Assembly: GCF_000716875.1 (NCBI RefSeq)
Contig: NZ_JNWQ01000031.1
Span: 1-64,000 of the forward strand
Direction: 5' to 3'
DNA length: 64,000 nucleotides
Source: Streptomyces novaecaesareae
Lineage (GTDB): Bacteria; Actinomycetota; Actinomycetes; Streptomycetales; Streptomycetaceae
Shown: one piece after another, positions 7,640 to 17,386 of the stretch
How the letters are laid out: each line of letters starts with the position of its first letter
Position numbering within the stretch: position 1 is the stretch's first letter
Position numbers and translations under genes: made by a program
Notes under the pieces: generated by a model
Databases searched by the model: none
Seen by the model: only the letters and a program-made list of their open reading frames with translations
What the model was told of the DNA's origin: nothing

Positions 7640-10600
7640 TCAGGGCAGCTTCAGTACCTGGGCCCGCCGGTCGCCCGGGTTGAGGTGGTGCAGCAGCAGG
7701 AGCGCCGGACCGGCGCCCACCGTGCGGTGCACGTCGAGGACGGTGCCCGGGCCGACGGGAGCCAGCACCGCCGGGGGGCCGGTGAGGCCGGCCCGGGCGG
7801 TGAGGGCCGGGTGCAGGACGTCCAGCGGGACGGCCGGGCGGGTGCCGCGCAGGCCGATGGCGGAGAAGGCCTCGGCCGGGTCCGGGAGGCCGGAGACGGC
7901 GACGCCCGTCCAGACGCCGTAGTGGACGGTGCCGTGCCCCGGCCGGACACCGGGCAGGACGCTCAGCCGGACGGGCAGGACGAGCACGTCGCTGTCCAGC
8001 AGGGCGGTGTCGGTGTCGCCCCAGCGGGCGTTGAGCGGCTGGACGTCCAGCTCGGCCCCCGTCCTGGCGTCGAGGGCGCGGGAGACCAGGACGTCGCTGC
8101 CGTGCAGTCGGTCGGCCTTGAGGATGACGTCGGTGGTGCCGTCCCCGTCGGTGTCCAGCGAGACGCGTACGCCGTACTGGCCGACCGGGGTCGCCGCGGG
8201 AGCCCACAGCTGCGCGCCCACGTACAGCAGGTCGGGGTCGACGGCCGCGCCCACCGCCCGTAGGTCGGCGGCCCGCTCACCGGGGTGCTCGGCGCAGACC
8301 TCCTGGGCCGGGTCCGGCGCGGCCGCGGCGTCCTCCGGCCGGATGCCCGCGCCCGGGCCGACGGCGGCGCCGCTGCCAGCCGGGCAGTCGGCCCAGCGGG
8401 CGCCCTGGCCGCCGAGGGCGAGGGCGGTGACCAGCCCGGGCGTCGCACCGGGGGCGGCGCTGCCGCCGAGCGTGACGAGGGCGCCGTCGTGCGCGGTGCG
8501 GGCGGAGGCGGTCGCCCTGAGGTCGCTCGTCGGCCGCGGCGCGGCGAACACGGGAACGCGCAACTGCGGCAGGGCGCCGCCGGCGACCGGGGTCAGCAGC
8601 ACCCGGCCGGAGAGTTCGCCCCGGTAGCTGCGGGCCTTTCCGCCCTGCACGGTGTCGATGGTCGGGTCGGGTGCGCGCCCCAACTTCCCCGGTACGGACA
8701 GCGTCACCCGTACCCGCGCGGTGCCGCCCGCCGGGACGTCGACCCGCGCCGGGGCCACCTCGAAGGCGGCGCCCGGCAGTTCGGTGGCCGCCGCGTAGCC
8801 GGTGCGGTAACTCAGCGGCGAGGAGGAGAGGTTGCGGACCTCGATGTCCCGCCCGAGCGCCGTCGGCCCGCCGATCCCGACCGGCCCGAAGGAGACTCCG
8901 ACGCCGCCTTCCTCGGCGCCCTTGCCCGCCGCGTAGGCGACGGCGGGCGTCCGTACCGCCAGGTCGACCCGGGCCCGCCCGGCCCCGGTGCGCTCGGGCC
9001 CGTAGACCGGCCCGGTGTGGCCGTCGCCGAGGTAGGTGTCCGCGCCGGTGTTCATCAGCGCGGCCTTGAGCTGTTCGACCGTCCAGTCGGGGTGTGCGGC
9101 GCGCACCAGCGCGGCGAGCCCGGCGACGTGCGGGGTTGCCATGGAGGTGCCGCTCTCGCGCTGGCCGCCGGCGCCGCTGCCGGCCCGGGCGGACCAGATG
9201 CTCTCGCCGGGGGCCGCCAGGTCGGGCTTGACCACTCCGGGCACGCCGGTGCCGCGCGAGGTGAAGTCGGTGAGGGTGTCGGCCCGGGCCGGCTGGTCCT
9301 GGGCCACCGAGCCGTGCAGCGGGTTGCCGGAGGCGGCGAGCCGGACCCGTACCGGCCCGGCGGCCGCCGCCTGCCGCAGGCGTTCGCCGTCGGCGTGGGC
9401 GAGCAGGGCGGCGGGGATGCGGTCGTTGCCCGCGATCTCGGCGAGGTGGTCGGTGTCGGCGGCGTACAGCGCGCCGATCGCGCCCGCGTCCGCGGCGTGG
9501 TCGGCGCGCGGGCCGGAGTTGCAGGCCCGGTCGGCCTCGGCGGTCTTCCAGGCGAGGACGGCGATCCGGCCGGCCAGCCGCTTCCGGTCGGCCTCGTCGA
9601 AGGCGGTGCAGCCGTCCGACTGGTCGGCGGGCAGGGCGAGTTCGCCGGTGACGTCGGCGCCGGACCAGCCCGGGTAGCGCGCGCTCCAGTGCGCCGGGAC
9701 GACCCCGGCCAGGGCGGCGGGGGCGAGCACGGTGAGGCCGTCCACGTCGGCGTGTCCGTGCACGGAGGCGGCGACGGTGATCGCCCGGGCGGCGGTGCCG
9801 GGGCTGCCGCCGATGCCGTACGCGTCGCCGTCGTTGCCCGCGGCCGCGACCACGACGGTGCCCAGCGCGGCGAGCCGGTCGACGGCCAGTGCGTCGGTGT
9901 CGTCGGTGCTGCCGAAGCGGCTGCCGAGCGAGAGGTTGACGACGTCCAGCCGGTCGCCGAGGTCGCCGTCGCCGTTCGGGTCGGCGGCCAGGTCGAGGGC
10001 CTGGGCGAGCCGGTCGGTGGAGCCGTCGCAGCCGAACACCCGGATCGCGTACAGCTGGGCGCCGGGGGCCGCGCCGGGGCCGACCTTGAACGAGGCCGGG
10101 TCCAGCCCGGGCCCGTACGGCCCGGTGTACGGGCGGCCGTCGGCGGTGACGCCGTACCCGGCCGCGGTGCCGGCGACGTGGGTGCCGTGGCCGTTGCGCG
10201 CGCAGTCGATCGGGTTGTCGCTGGGGTGCGGCACCGGCTGGTGGTTCGGGGAGCTCGGGTCGGGGTCGTAGTCGTCGCCGACCAGGTCCTTGCCGCCGAC
10301 CACCTTGGCGTTGGGGAACAGCGCGGGCGGCGCGGGCTTGCCGCGTTCGACCGAGCGGAAGGCCTGCTCGGTGCCGGGGCCGCCGAAGTCGGCGTGGGTG
10401 TAGTCGATGCCGCTGTCGATGATCCCGATCCGCACGCCCTTGCCGGTGTCGCCGTCCGGCGCGGAGCCGCCGGCCCAGACCTGCGGGGCGCCGGTCAGCG
10501 GGACGGAGTGGGCGTTGTCGCGCCGTTTGTTGACGATCGGGTGGGCGGCCCGGACGCCGGGCAGCGCCCGCAGGGCGGGCAGCCGGTCGGCGGGCGCGCT

Positions 10601-10996
10601 GACGGCGAGGCCGGTGAGCAGGGTGTGGGTGCGGTAGAGCTCGCGGGCGGCGGGCGCCGCCTGGTGGACGGCCCCGGCGAGCCGGTCGAGCGCGTCCCCG
10701 GCCCGGGCCCGCTGGTCGGCGCCGGCCCGCGCGGCCTCGCGGCGGACGGCCTCGGGGGAGCGCCGCTCCCGCCGGGCTCCGTCGGCGGCGCGCCGCCAGG
10801 CGGGGCCGGCCGCCTCGGTGGTGAGTTCGAGCAGGACGGAGGCCGTTCGGCCGCCTCCCGGCGGGGTGCCGGTCGGCGGTCCCGCGGACGGTGGGCCGCC
10901 GGCCGCCGGGGCGGCGGCGAGGGCGACGCTCCCGGCCAGCAGGGCCAGGGTGAGGCCGATCCGGGCGACGGGTCGGCGAAGTGGTGGCAGGCGCAC
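7640..10996 (-). CDS. Secreted subtilisin-like (S8) serine protease with PA-domain insert
   Basis: A 1118-aa exported peptidase. A signal peptide (two-Arg N-terminus, hydrophobic core GLTLALLAGSVALAAA) ends near residue 32. An inhibitor-I9-like propeptide follows to about 165. The S8 catalytic domain has Asp194 (GIIDSGIDYTH), His270 (NGHGTHVAG), oxyanion Asn388 (AAAGNDG) and Ser618 (SGTSMATPHVAG). A PA-like insert lies between about 430 and 565. The remaining 400 residues look like Fn3/beta-sandwich domains. The GTG at 10994-10996 follows GGGAGAGGG. It is probably an extracellular protease used in nutrition or development. Its substrate is unknown, and it is transcribed towards the YfhO-like gene. 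Confidence 0.9.
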   Translation of the reverse strand: MRLPPLRRPVARIGLTLALLAGSVALAAAPAAGGPPSAGPPTGTPPGGGRTASVLLELTTEAAGPAWRRAADGARRERRSPEAVRREAARAGADQRARAGDALDRLAGAVHQAAPAARELYRTHTLLTGLAVSAPADRLPALRALPGVRAAHPIVNKRRDNAHSVPLTGAPQVWAGGSAPDGDTGKGVRIGIIDSGIDYTHADFGGPGTEQAFRSVERGKPAPPALFPNAKVVGGKDLVGDDYDPDPSSPNHQPVPHPSDNPIDCARNGHGTHVAGTAAGYGVTADGRPYTGPYGPGLDPASFKVGPGAAPGAQLYAIRVFGCDGSTDRLAQALDLAADPNGDGDLGDRLDVVNLSLGSRFGSTDDTDALAVDRLAALGTVVVAAAGNDGDAYGIGGSPGTAARAITVAASVHGHADVDGLTVLAPAALAGVVPAHWSARYPGWSGADVTGELALPADQSDGCTAFDEADRKRLAGRIAVLAWKTAEADRACNSGPRADHAADAGAIGALYAADTDHLAEIAGNDRIPAALLAHADGERLRQAAAAGPVRVRLAASGNPLHGSVAQDQPARADTLTDFTSRGTGVPGVVKPDLAAPGESIWSARAGSGAGGQRESGTSMATPHVAGLAALVRAAHPDWTVEQLKAALMNTGADTYLGDGHTGPVYGPERTGAGRARVDLAVRTPAVAYAAGKGAEEGGVGVSFGPVGIGGPTALGRDIEVRNLSSSPLSYRTGYAAATELPGAAFEVAPARVDVPAGGTARVRVTLSVPGKLGRAPDPTIDTVQGGKARSYRGELSGRVLLTPVAGGALPQLRVPVFAAPRPTSDLRATASARTAHDGALVTLGGSAAPGATPGLVTALALGGQGARWADCPAGSGAAVGPGAGIRPEDAAAAPDPAQEVCAEHPGERAADLRAVGAAVDPDLLYVGAQLWAPAATPVGQYGVRVSLDTDGDGTTDVILKADRLHGSDVLVSRALDARTGAELDVQPLNARWGDTDTALLDSDVLVLPVRLSVLPGVRPGHGTVHYGVWTGVAVSGLPDPAEAFSAIGLRGTRPAVPLDVLHPALTARAGLTGPPAVLAPVGPGTVLDVHRTVGAGPALLLLHHLNPGDRRAQVLKLP

Positions 10997-11092
10997 TGGG
11001 CCCTCTCCCCCGGCCGGGGGGACTGATCCGCACTCCGTGTCGCTGACGCCCGCCCGCGCGGACGCCGATCACCCTTCCGGGGGCCCCAAATT

Positions 11093-11121
11093 AGGATGAT
11101 CGCGCCGGTGGGGGCGAGCAA
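11093..11121 (-). promoter_or_regulatory. Weak promoter candidate for the S8 protease
   Basis: TTGCTC (11116-11121) and CATCCT (11093-11098) on the minus strand are separated by 17 nt, about 95 nt before the start codon. Confidence 0.25.
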
Positions 11122-11215
11122 CTTCCCTCGGATGGCCCCGGGTTGCACTCGACGGAGTGACGGATGGTCAGCCCGGTCGGAGCAGTAGCCCGATGAACGC
11201 CACCCGCGGTGCCGC

Positions 11216-11377
11216 TCAGTGGTGGCCGGTCGCGCCCCCGTTGTCCCGGCGGTCCAGCGAGCGCTGCAGGGCGGCGGCCGCGAAGGGGTTCCGCTCGGCG
11301 GCCCGGCGGCGGCGCGGGGCGCGGACGGGGGTGGCGGCGGGGGCGGACGTGGCGTGGCGGTCGGCGGTGGAGGGCAT
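11216..11377 (-). CDS. Small 53-aa protein of unknown function
   Basis: ATG at 11375-11377 is preceded by a perfect AAGGAG with 6-nt spacing, the strongest ribosome-binding site in this part of the window. The protein starts MPSTADRHATSAPAA, has a basic patch PRRRRAAERNPF and ends with a short amphipathic helix (AAAALQRSLDRRDNGG) and GATGHH. There is no signal peptide and no membrane segment. It is too short for a family call. The 277-nt gap upstream carries a 20-bp near-palindrome (11605-11624), so the gene has room for its own regulated promoter. I do not recognise a function; a role as a small regulator or adaptor is only a guess. Confidence 0.6.
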   Translation of the reverse strand: MPSTADRHATSAPAATPVRAPRRRRAAERNPFAAAALQRSLDRRDNGGATGHH

Positions 11378-11604
11378 ACCGGGCTCCTTGGAAGCGGCGC
11401 TGCGGAGGTCAGCGGTGGGCGAAGGGGGTGCCACGCGCGGCCTGCCCCGGGCGGGGCGGCGGCGGGCGACGGGAAGGAGCGCGGAGGCAGGGGTCGCCTG
11501 CCCGTGAAGGCGCACGCGCACACGGGCCGCACGCCCTGGCTACAGGGGCGGCACACCGTATGGCTCTTCCACGGTAAGGCCACGCCCCGGCGGTGTCTGC
11601 ACGA

Positions 11605-11624
11605 ATACTTGGATTTCCTAGTAT
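11605..11624. promoter_or_regulatory. 20-bp near-palindrome, operator-like
   Basis: atacttggatttcctagtat is symmetric in 9 of 10 base pairs around its centre and AT-rich in a GC-rich background. It lies between the serA terminator and the 53-aa gene, 228 bp before the latter. Confidence 0.45.
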
Positions 11625-11654
11625 CTGAGACGGGAGTGACCGGTGGGAACGCAG

Positions 11655-11694
11655 CGGGGCCCGGACCGCCGTTCGAACGGCGGTCCGGGCCCCG
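11655..11694. terminator. Terminator downstream of serA
   Basis: A 40-bp perfect palindrome (arms 11655-11674 and 11675-11694, centre ttcgaa) ends 13 bp from the serA stop codon. Confidence 0.8.
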
Positions 11695-11707
11695 TGGGGC
11701 GTCAGGT

Positions 11708-13303
11708 TCAGCCCAGGTCGACGGAGCGCGCGAAACGGGCGCCGATCTCGGCGGCGATCGCCGACAGGACCTCCTGCGGGATCTCGCTGTCCACGGTGAG
11801 GGAGGCCAGCGCGCCGCCGCCGTCACGGGCGACCTGCATGCCGGCGATGTTGATGCCCGCGTCGCCGAGGTGGCGGCCGAGCACGCCGACCACGCCGGGG
11901 CGGTCCTCGTACTTGAAGAAGGCCATGTGGTCGGTGAGCGCCACGTCCACGTCGAAGGCGTCCACGCCGACGATCTTCTGGGTCTGCTTGGGGCCGGCCA
12001 GCGTGCCGGAGATGGCGATCTCCTCGCCGTCCGCCAGCGTGCCGCGCACGGTGATCACGTTGCGGTGCTCGGGGCTCTCGCTGGAGGTGGTCAGGCGGAC
12101 CTCGACGCCGCGCTCCTGGGCGAACAGCGGGGCGTTGACGTAGGACACCGTCTCCGCCACCACGTCCTCGAAGACGCCCTTCAGGGCGGACAGTTCGAGC
12201 ACCTTGACATCGTGCTGGGTGATCTCGCCGCGGACCTCGACGTCGAGCCGGACGGCGACCTCGCCGGCCAGCGCGGTGAAGATCCGGCCGAGCTTCTCGG
12301 CGAGCGGCAGGCCCGGGCGGACGTCCTCGGCGATGACGCCGCCCTGGACGTTGACGGCGTCCGGTACCAGCTCGCCGGCCAGCGCGAGGCGCACCGACCT
12401 GGCGACCGCGATGCCGGCCTTCTCCTGCGCCTCGTCGGTGGAGGCGCCCAGGTGCGGGGTGGCGACCACGTTGTCGAAGCCGAACAGCGGGGAGTCGGTG
12501 CACGGCTCCTTGGCGTACACGTCCAGGCCCGCACCGGCCACCCGGCCCTCGCGCAGGGCGCTCGCGAGCGCCTCCTCGTCCACGATGCCGCCGCGGGCGG
12601 CGTTGACGATGCGCACGGTCGGCTTGACCTTGTGCAGCGCCTCGTCGCCGATCAGGCCGATGGTCTCGGGAGTCTTGGGGAGGTGGACGGTGATGAAGTC
12701 CGAGACCTCCAGCAACTCCTCCAGGGTGACCAGCTTGACGCCCATCTGGGCGGCGCGGGCGGCCTGGATGTAGGGGTCGTACGCGACGATCTTCATGCCG
12801 AACGCGGACATCCGCTGGGCGACCAGCACGCCGATCCGGCCGAGGCCGACGACACCGAGGGTCTTCTCGCTCAGCTCGACGCCGGTGTACTTGTTGCGCT
12901 TCCACTCGCCCTGCTTGAGCGCGGCGTTGGCCGGCGCGATGTTGCGGGCGACGGAGATCAGCAGGCCGCAGGCGAGTTCGGCGGCGGTGACGATGTTGGA
13001 GGTCGGCGCGTTGACGACCATCACGCCGGCCTTGGTGGCGGCGGCGACGTCCACGTTGTCCAGGCCGACGCCGGCTCGGGCGACCACCTTGAGCTTGCGG
13101 GCGACGGCCAGCGCCTCCGCGTCGACCTTGGTGGCCGAGCGGATCAGGATCGCGTCGACGTCGGCGATCGCGGTGAGCAGCTCGGTGCGGTCCGCGCCGT
13201 TGCAGTGGCGGATCTCGAAGTCCGGGCCGAGGGCGTCGACGGTGGCGGGCGACAGCTCTTCGGCGATCAGAACGACGGCGGTCTTGGATGTCACAGTGCT
13301 CAC
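11708..13303 (-). CDS. serA: D-3-phosphoglycerate dehydrogenase
   Basis: A 531-aa enzyme that oxidises 3-phosphoglycerate to 3-phosphohydroxypyruvate, the first step of serine synthesis. The nucleotide-binding domain has VVGLGRIGVLVAQRM (about residues 150-165) and the catalytic Arg and His segments NAARGGIVDEEAL and TPHLGASTDEAQ. As in the long actinobacterial form, an allosteric substrate-binding domain (about 320-450) and a C-terminal ACT domain (DRPGVVGVLGRHLGDAGINIAGMQV) follow, so serine feedback is expected. The start GTG at 13301-13303 has AAGGA about 10 nt upstream; a second in-frame GTG three codons later is an alternative. It lies downstream of ilvC with a terminator and about 140 nt of promoter space between. 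Confidence 0.95.
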   Translation of the reverse strand: MSTVTSKTAVVLIAEELSPATVDALGPDFEIRHCNGADRTELLTAIADVDAILIRSATKVDAEALAVARKLKVVARAGVGLDNVDVAAATKAGVMVVNAPTSNIVTAAELACGLLISVARNIAPANAALKQGEWKRNKYTGVELSEKTLGVVGLGRIGVLVAQRMSAFGMKIVAYDPYIQAARAAQMGVKLVTLEELLEVSDFITVHLPKTPETIGLIGDEALHKVKPTVRIVNAARGGIVDEEALASALREGRVAGAGLDVYAKEPCTDSPLFGFDNVVATPHLGASTDEAQEKAGIAVARSVRLALAGELVPDAVNVQGGVIAEDVRPGLPLAEKLGRIFTALAGEVAVRLDVEVRGEITQHDVKVLELSALKGVFEDVVAETVSYVNAPLFAQERGVEVRLTTSSESPEHRNVITVRGTLADGEEIAISGTLAGPKQTQKIVGVDAFDVDVALTDHMAFFKYEDRPGVVGVLGRHLGDAGINIAGMQVARDGGGALASLTVDSEIPQEVLSAIAAEIGARFARSVDLG

Positions 13304-13442
13304 GACAGTGTGTCCTTAACTCTGCGGTTCCCCCGGCACGTAGGTGGCGTGGAAGGGCGGGGGAGGGTGGCATGCCGCGTAGGTAGACGCACGACGCTGT
13401 GGGCCTGACGCGCACTCGGAGTGTATCGACGAGCTGGGTGCC

Positions 13443-13485
13443 AGGCTGCTCCCGTCCGGCGAAATCACCCGGACGAGAGCAGCCT
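13443..13485 (-). terminator. Terminator downstream of ilvC
   Basis: A 17-bp stem with one mismatch (arms 13443-13459 and 13469-13485, 9-nt loop) lies 59 nt after the ilvC stop and before the serA promoter region. Confidence 0.65.
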
Positions 13486-13543
13486 ACTTGTACAAGGGCC
13501 CTACGAAACAAGGGTCCGGCAAAGACGGACAGTCGGAGAAGGC

Positions 13544-15164
<1,621 letters not shown>

Positions 15165-15196
15165 GTGATTCCTCAGTCGTTCTGGAAGGAGGGCTG

Positions 15197-17053
15197 TCAG
15201 TCGAGGTCGTCGCCGAAGTCGGGGCGCACGCCCTTCGCGAACTGGATCTCGTCGTTGCTGGTCCCGGCGGCGACCATCGGCCAGACCATGGCGTCCTGGT
15301 GGACGATGAAGTCGATGACGACCGGGCGGTCGTTGATCTCCATCGCCTGCTTGATGACCGCGTCGAGGTCCTCGGGGCGCTCGCAGCGCAGGCCGACGCA
15401 GCCCATCGCCTCGGCCAGCAGGACGAAGTCGGGGATCCGGGTGCCGCCCTGGGCCGGCGGCTCGATGCCGTCGTGGCCCGGGCCGGCGTGCAGCACGGTG
15501 TTGGAGTAGCGCTGGTTGTAGAACAGGGTCTGCCACTGCCGGACCATGCCCAGCGAGCCGTTGTTGATGACCGCGACCTTGATCGGGATGTCGTTCAGGG
15601 CGCAGGTGACCAGCTCCTGGTTGGTCATCTGGAAGCAGCCGTCGCCGTCGATGGCCCAGACCGCGCTCTCCGGGCGGCCGGCCTTGGCGCCCATCGCCGC
15701 GGGGACGGCGTAGCCCATCGTCCCGGCGCCGCCGGAGTTGAGCCAGGTGCCGGGCTTCTCGAACCGGATGAACTGCGAGCTCCACATCTGGTGCTGGCCC
15801 ACGCCCGCGGCGTAGATCGCCTCGGGGCCGACCAGCTTCCCGATCCGCTCGATGACCTGCTGCGGCGAGAGACGGCCCTCGGGCGCCGGCTCGTAGCCGA
15901 GCGGGTAGGTCGTCTTCCACTCGTCGAGCTTCTCCCACCACTCGGCGTAGTCGCCCTTGTGGCCGGCGTCGAACTCGGCCTGGACGGCGACGATCAGGTC
16001 GGCGAGCACCTCGCGGGCGTCGCCGACGATCGGCACGTCCGCCGGGCGGTTCTTGCCGATCTCGGCCGGGTCGATGTCGGCGTGGACGACCTTGGCGTTC
16101 GGGGCGAAGCCGTCCAGCTTGCCGGTGACGCGGTCGTCGAAGCGGGCGCCGAGGGTGAACAGCAGGTCGGACTTCTGCAGGGCGGTGACGGCGGGGACGG
16201 AGCCGTGCATGCCGGGCATGCCCAGGTGCTGCGGGTGGCTGTCCGGGAAGGCGCCGAGCGCCATCAGGGTGGTGACCACCGGGGCGCCGGTCAGCTCGGC
16301 GAGGATCCGCAGCTCGGCGGTGGCCTGTGCCTTGATGACGCCGCCGCCGACGTACAGCACCGGGCGCTTGGCGCCGACCAGCATCTTCGCGGCCTCGCGG
16401 ATCTGCTTGGCGTGCGGCTTGGTGACCGGGCGGTAGCCGGGCAGCGAGGCCTCGACCGGCCAGCGGAAGGTGGTGGTCGCCTGCAGCGCGTCCTTGGCGA
16501 TGTCGACCAGGACCGGGCCGGGGCGGCCGGTGGCGGCGATGTGGAAGGCCTCGGCGATCACCCGGGGGATCTCGGCCGCGTCGGTGACCAGGTAGTTGTG
16601 CTTGGTGATCGGCATGGTGATGCCGCAGATGTCCGCCTCCTGGAAGGCGTCGGTGCCGATCGCCTTGGAGGAGACCTGGCCGGTGATCGCGACGATCGGC
16701 ACGGAGTCCATGTAGGCGTCGGCGATCGGGGTGACCAGGTTGGTCGCGCCCGGGCCGGAGGTGGCCATGCAGACCCCGACCCGGCCGGTGGCCTGGGCGT
16801 AGCCGGTGGCGGCGTGGCCGGCGCCCTGCTCGTGCCGGACCAGGATGTGGCGCACCTTGGCGGAGTCCATCAGCGGGTCGTACGCGGGAAGGATGGCCCC
16901 GCCCGGGATGCCGAAGACGGTGTCCGCGCCTACGGCCTCCAGCGAGCGGATGAGCGACTGGGCGCCGGTCATGGTCTCGACGACGTGCTGGGGAGCGGGA
17001 GCGTTGGCGGCCGGGTTGTCCCCGCGGCGGGGGGATGCGGCGTGCTCAGTCAT
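15197..17053 (-). CDS. ilvB: Acetolactate synthase large (catalytic) subunit
   Basis: A 618-aa thiamine diphosphate enzyme that joins two pyruvates to acetolactate, or pyruvate with 2-oxobutyrate to acetohydroxybutyrate. The activating Glu lies in [16 protein letters not shown] (about residues 74-89), FAD-linked segments follow in the middle domain, and the ThDP/Mg2+ motif [15 protein letters not shown] and [14 protein letters not shown] lie near the C-terminus. The first 25 residues ([12 protein letters not shown]...) are an extra tail common in Streptomyces IlvB. It is the first structural gene of ilvBNC and is preceded by a leader-peptide attenuator. Confidence 0.96.
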   Translation of the reverse strand: MTEHAASPRRGDNPAANAPAPQHVVETMTGAQSLIRSLEAVGADTVFGIPGGAILPAYDPLMDSAKVRHILVRHEQGAGHAATGYAQATGRVGVCMATSGPGATNLVTPIADAYMDSVPIVAITGQVSSKAIGTDAFQEADICGITMPITKHNYLVTDAAEIPRVIAEAFHIAATGRPGPVLVDIAKDALQATTTFRWPVEASLPGYRPVTKPHAKQIREAAKMLVGAKRPVLYVGGGVIKAQATAELRILAELTGAPVVTTLMALGAFPDSHPQHLGMPGMHGSVPAVTALQKSDLLFTLGARFDDRVTGKLDGFAPNAKVVHADIDPAEIGKNRPADVPIVGDAREVLADLIVAVQAEFDAGHKGDYAEWWEKLDEWKTTYPLGYEPAPEGRLSPQQVIERIGKLVGPEAIYAAGVGQHQMWSSQFIRFEKPGTWLNSGGAGTMGYAVPAAMGAKAGRPESAVWAIDGDGCFQMTNQELVTCALNDIPIKVAVINNGSLGMVRQWQTLFYNQRYSNTVLHAGPGHDGIEPPAQGGTRIPDFVLLAEAMGCVGLRCERPEDLDAVIKQAMEINDRPVVIDFIVHQDAMVWPMVAAGTSNDEIQFAKGVRPDFGDDLD

Positions 17054-17232
17054 CTGCCTGTCTCTTCTCGGGTTTTGCCGACCCGGTGCTGCGGGCCCCG
17101 TGCTGCGAGGGTGGGGTCCCGGTCCGGGTCGATCGCCGGCTCTGCCTCAATCGTCCCGCTCAATCCGACAAGTCGGGATTTCTCGGGTGGTCGAGGCCAG
17201 GGGTCTTGCGGGGTGGAACAGCGTCAGTGCAA

Positions 17233-17268
17233 CAAAAAACCCCTCGTGCCCAAGGGCATGCGAGGGGT
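17233..17268 (-). promoter_or_regulatory. Terminator hairpin of the ilvB attenuator
   Basis: On the minus strand acccctcgcatgccc / gggcacgaggggt (17239-17268, loop tt, one unpaired stretch) is followed by TTTTTTGTTGC. It lies 39 nt after the leader-peptide stop and 180 nt before ilvB. The ten bases just upstream (17269-17278) are perfectly complementary to the end of the leader peptide coding segment (17312-17321), which gives an alternative fold controlled by ribosome position. Confidence 0.85.
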
Positions 17269-17307
17269 GGCGCGTCGGTCTGTCACGAGCAGGGCGTGCG
17301 AGCCCTG

Positions 17308-17349
17308 TCAGCCGACGCGCCCGCCAAGTACGAGAATTCGGGTGCGCAT
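17308..17349 (-). CDS. ilvL: ilvB leader peptide (MRTRILVLGGRVG)
   Basis: A 13-codon frame has Ile-Leu-Val-Leu in a row, coded ATT CTC GTA CTT, three of which are rare codons here. This type of leader is known upstream of ilvB in Streptomyces and other actinobacteria (established knowledge). Scarcity of charged Ile/Leu/Val tRNA would stall the ribosome and change folding at the downstream terminator. The ATG lies 7 nt after a -10-like box, so translation probably starts at the very 5' end of the transcript. The GGGAGG further upstream would then be part of the promoter rather than a ribosome-binding site. Confidence 0.85.
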   Translation of the reverse strand: MRTRILVLGGRVG

Positions 17350-17356
17350 GGCAACG

Positions 17357-17386
17357 ACCATCCTCCCGTCCGGGGTGGCGTGTCAA
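17357..17386 (-). promoter_or_regulatory. ilvB operon promoter overlapping the end of the cdgE-like gene
   Basis: A perfect TTGACA (17381-17386) and GATGGT (17357-17362) are separated by 18 nt on the minus strand. The start site falls at or next to the ATG of the leader peptide. The TGA stop of the upstream GGDEF/EAL gene (17383-17385) lies inside the -35 box. Confidence 0.65.
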
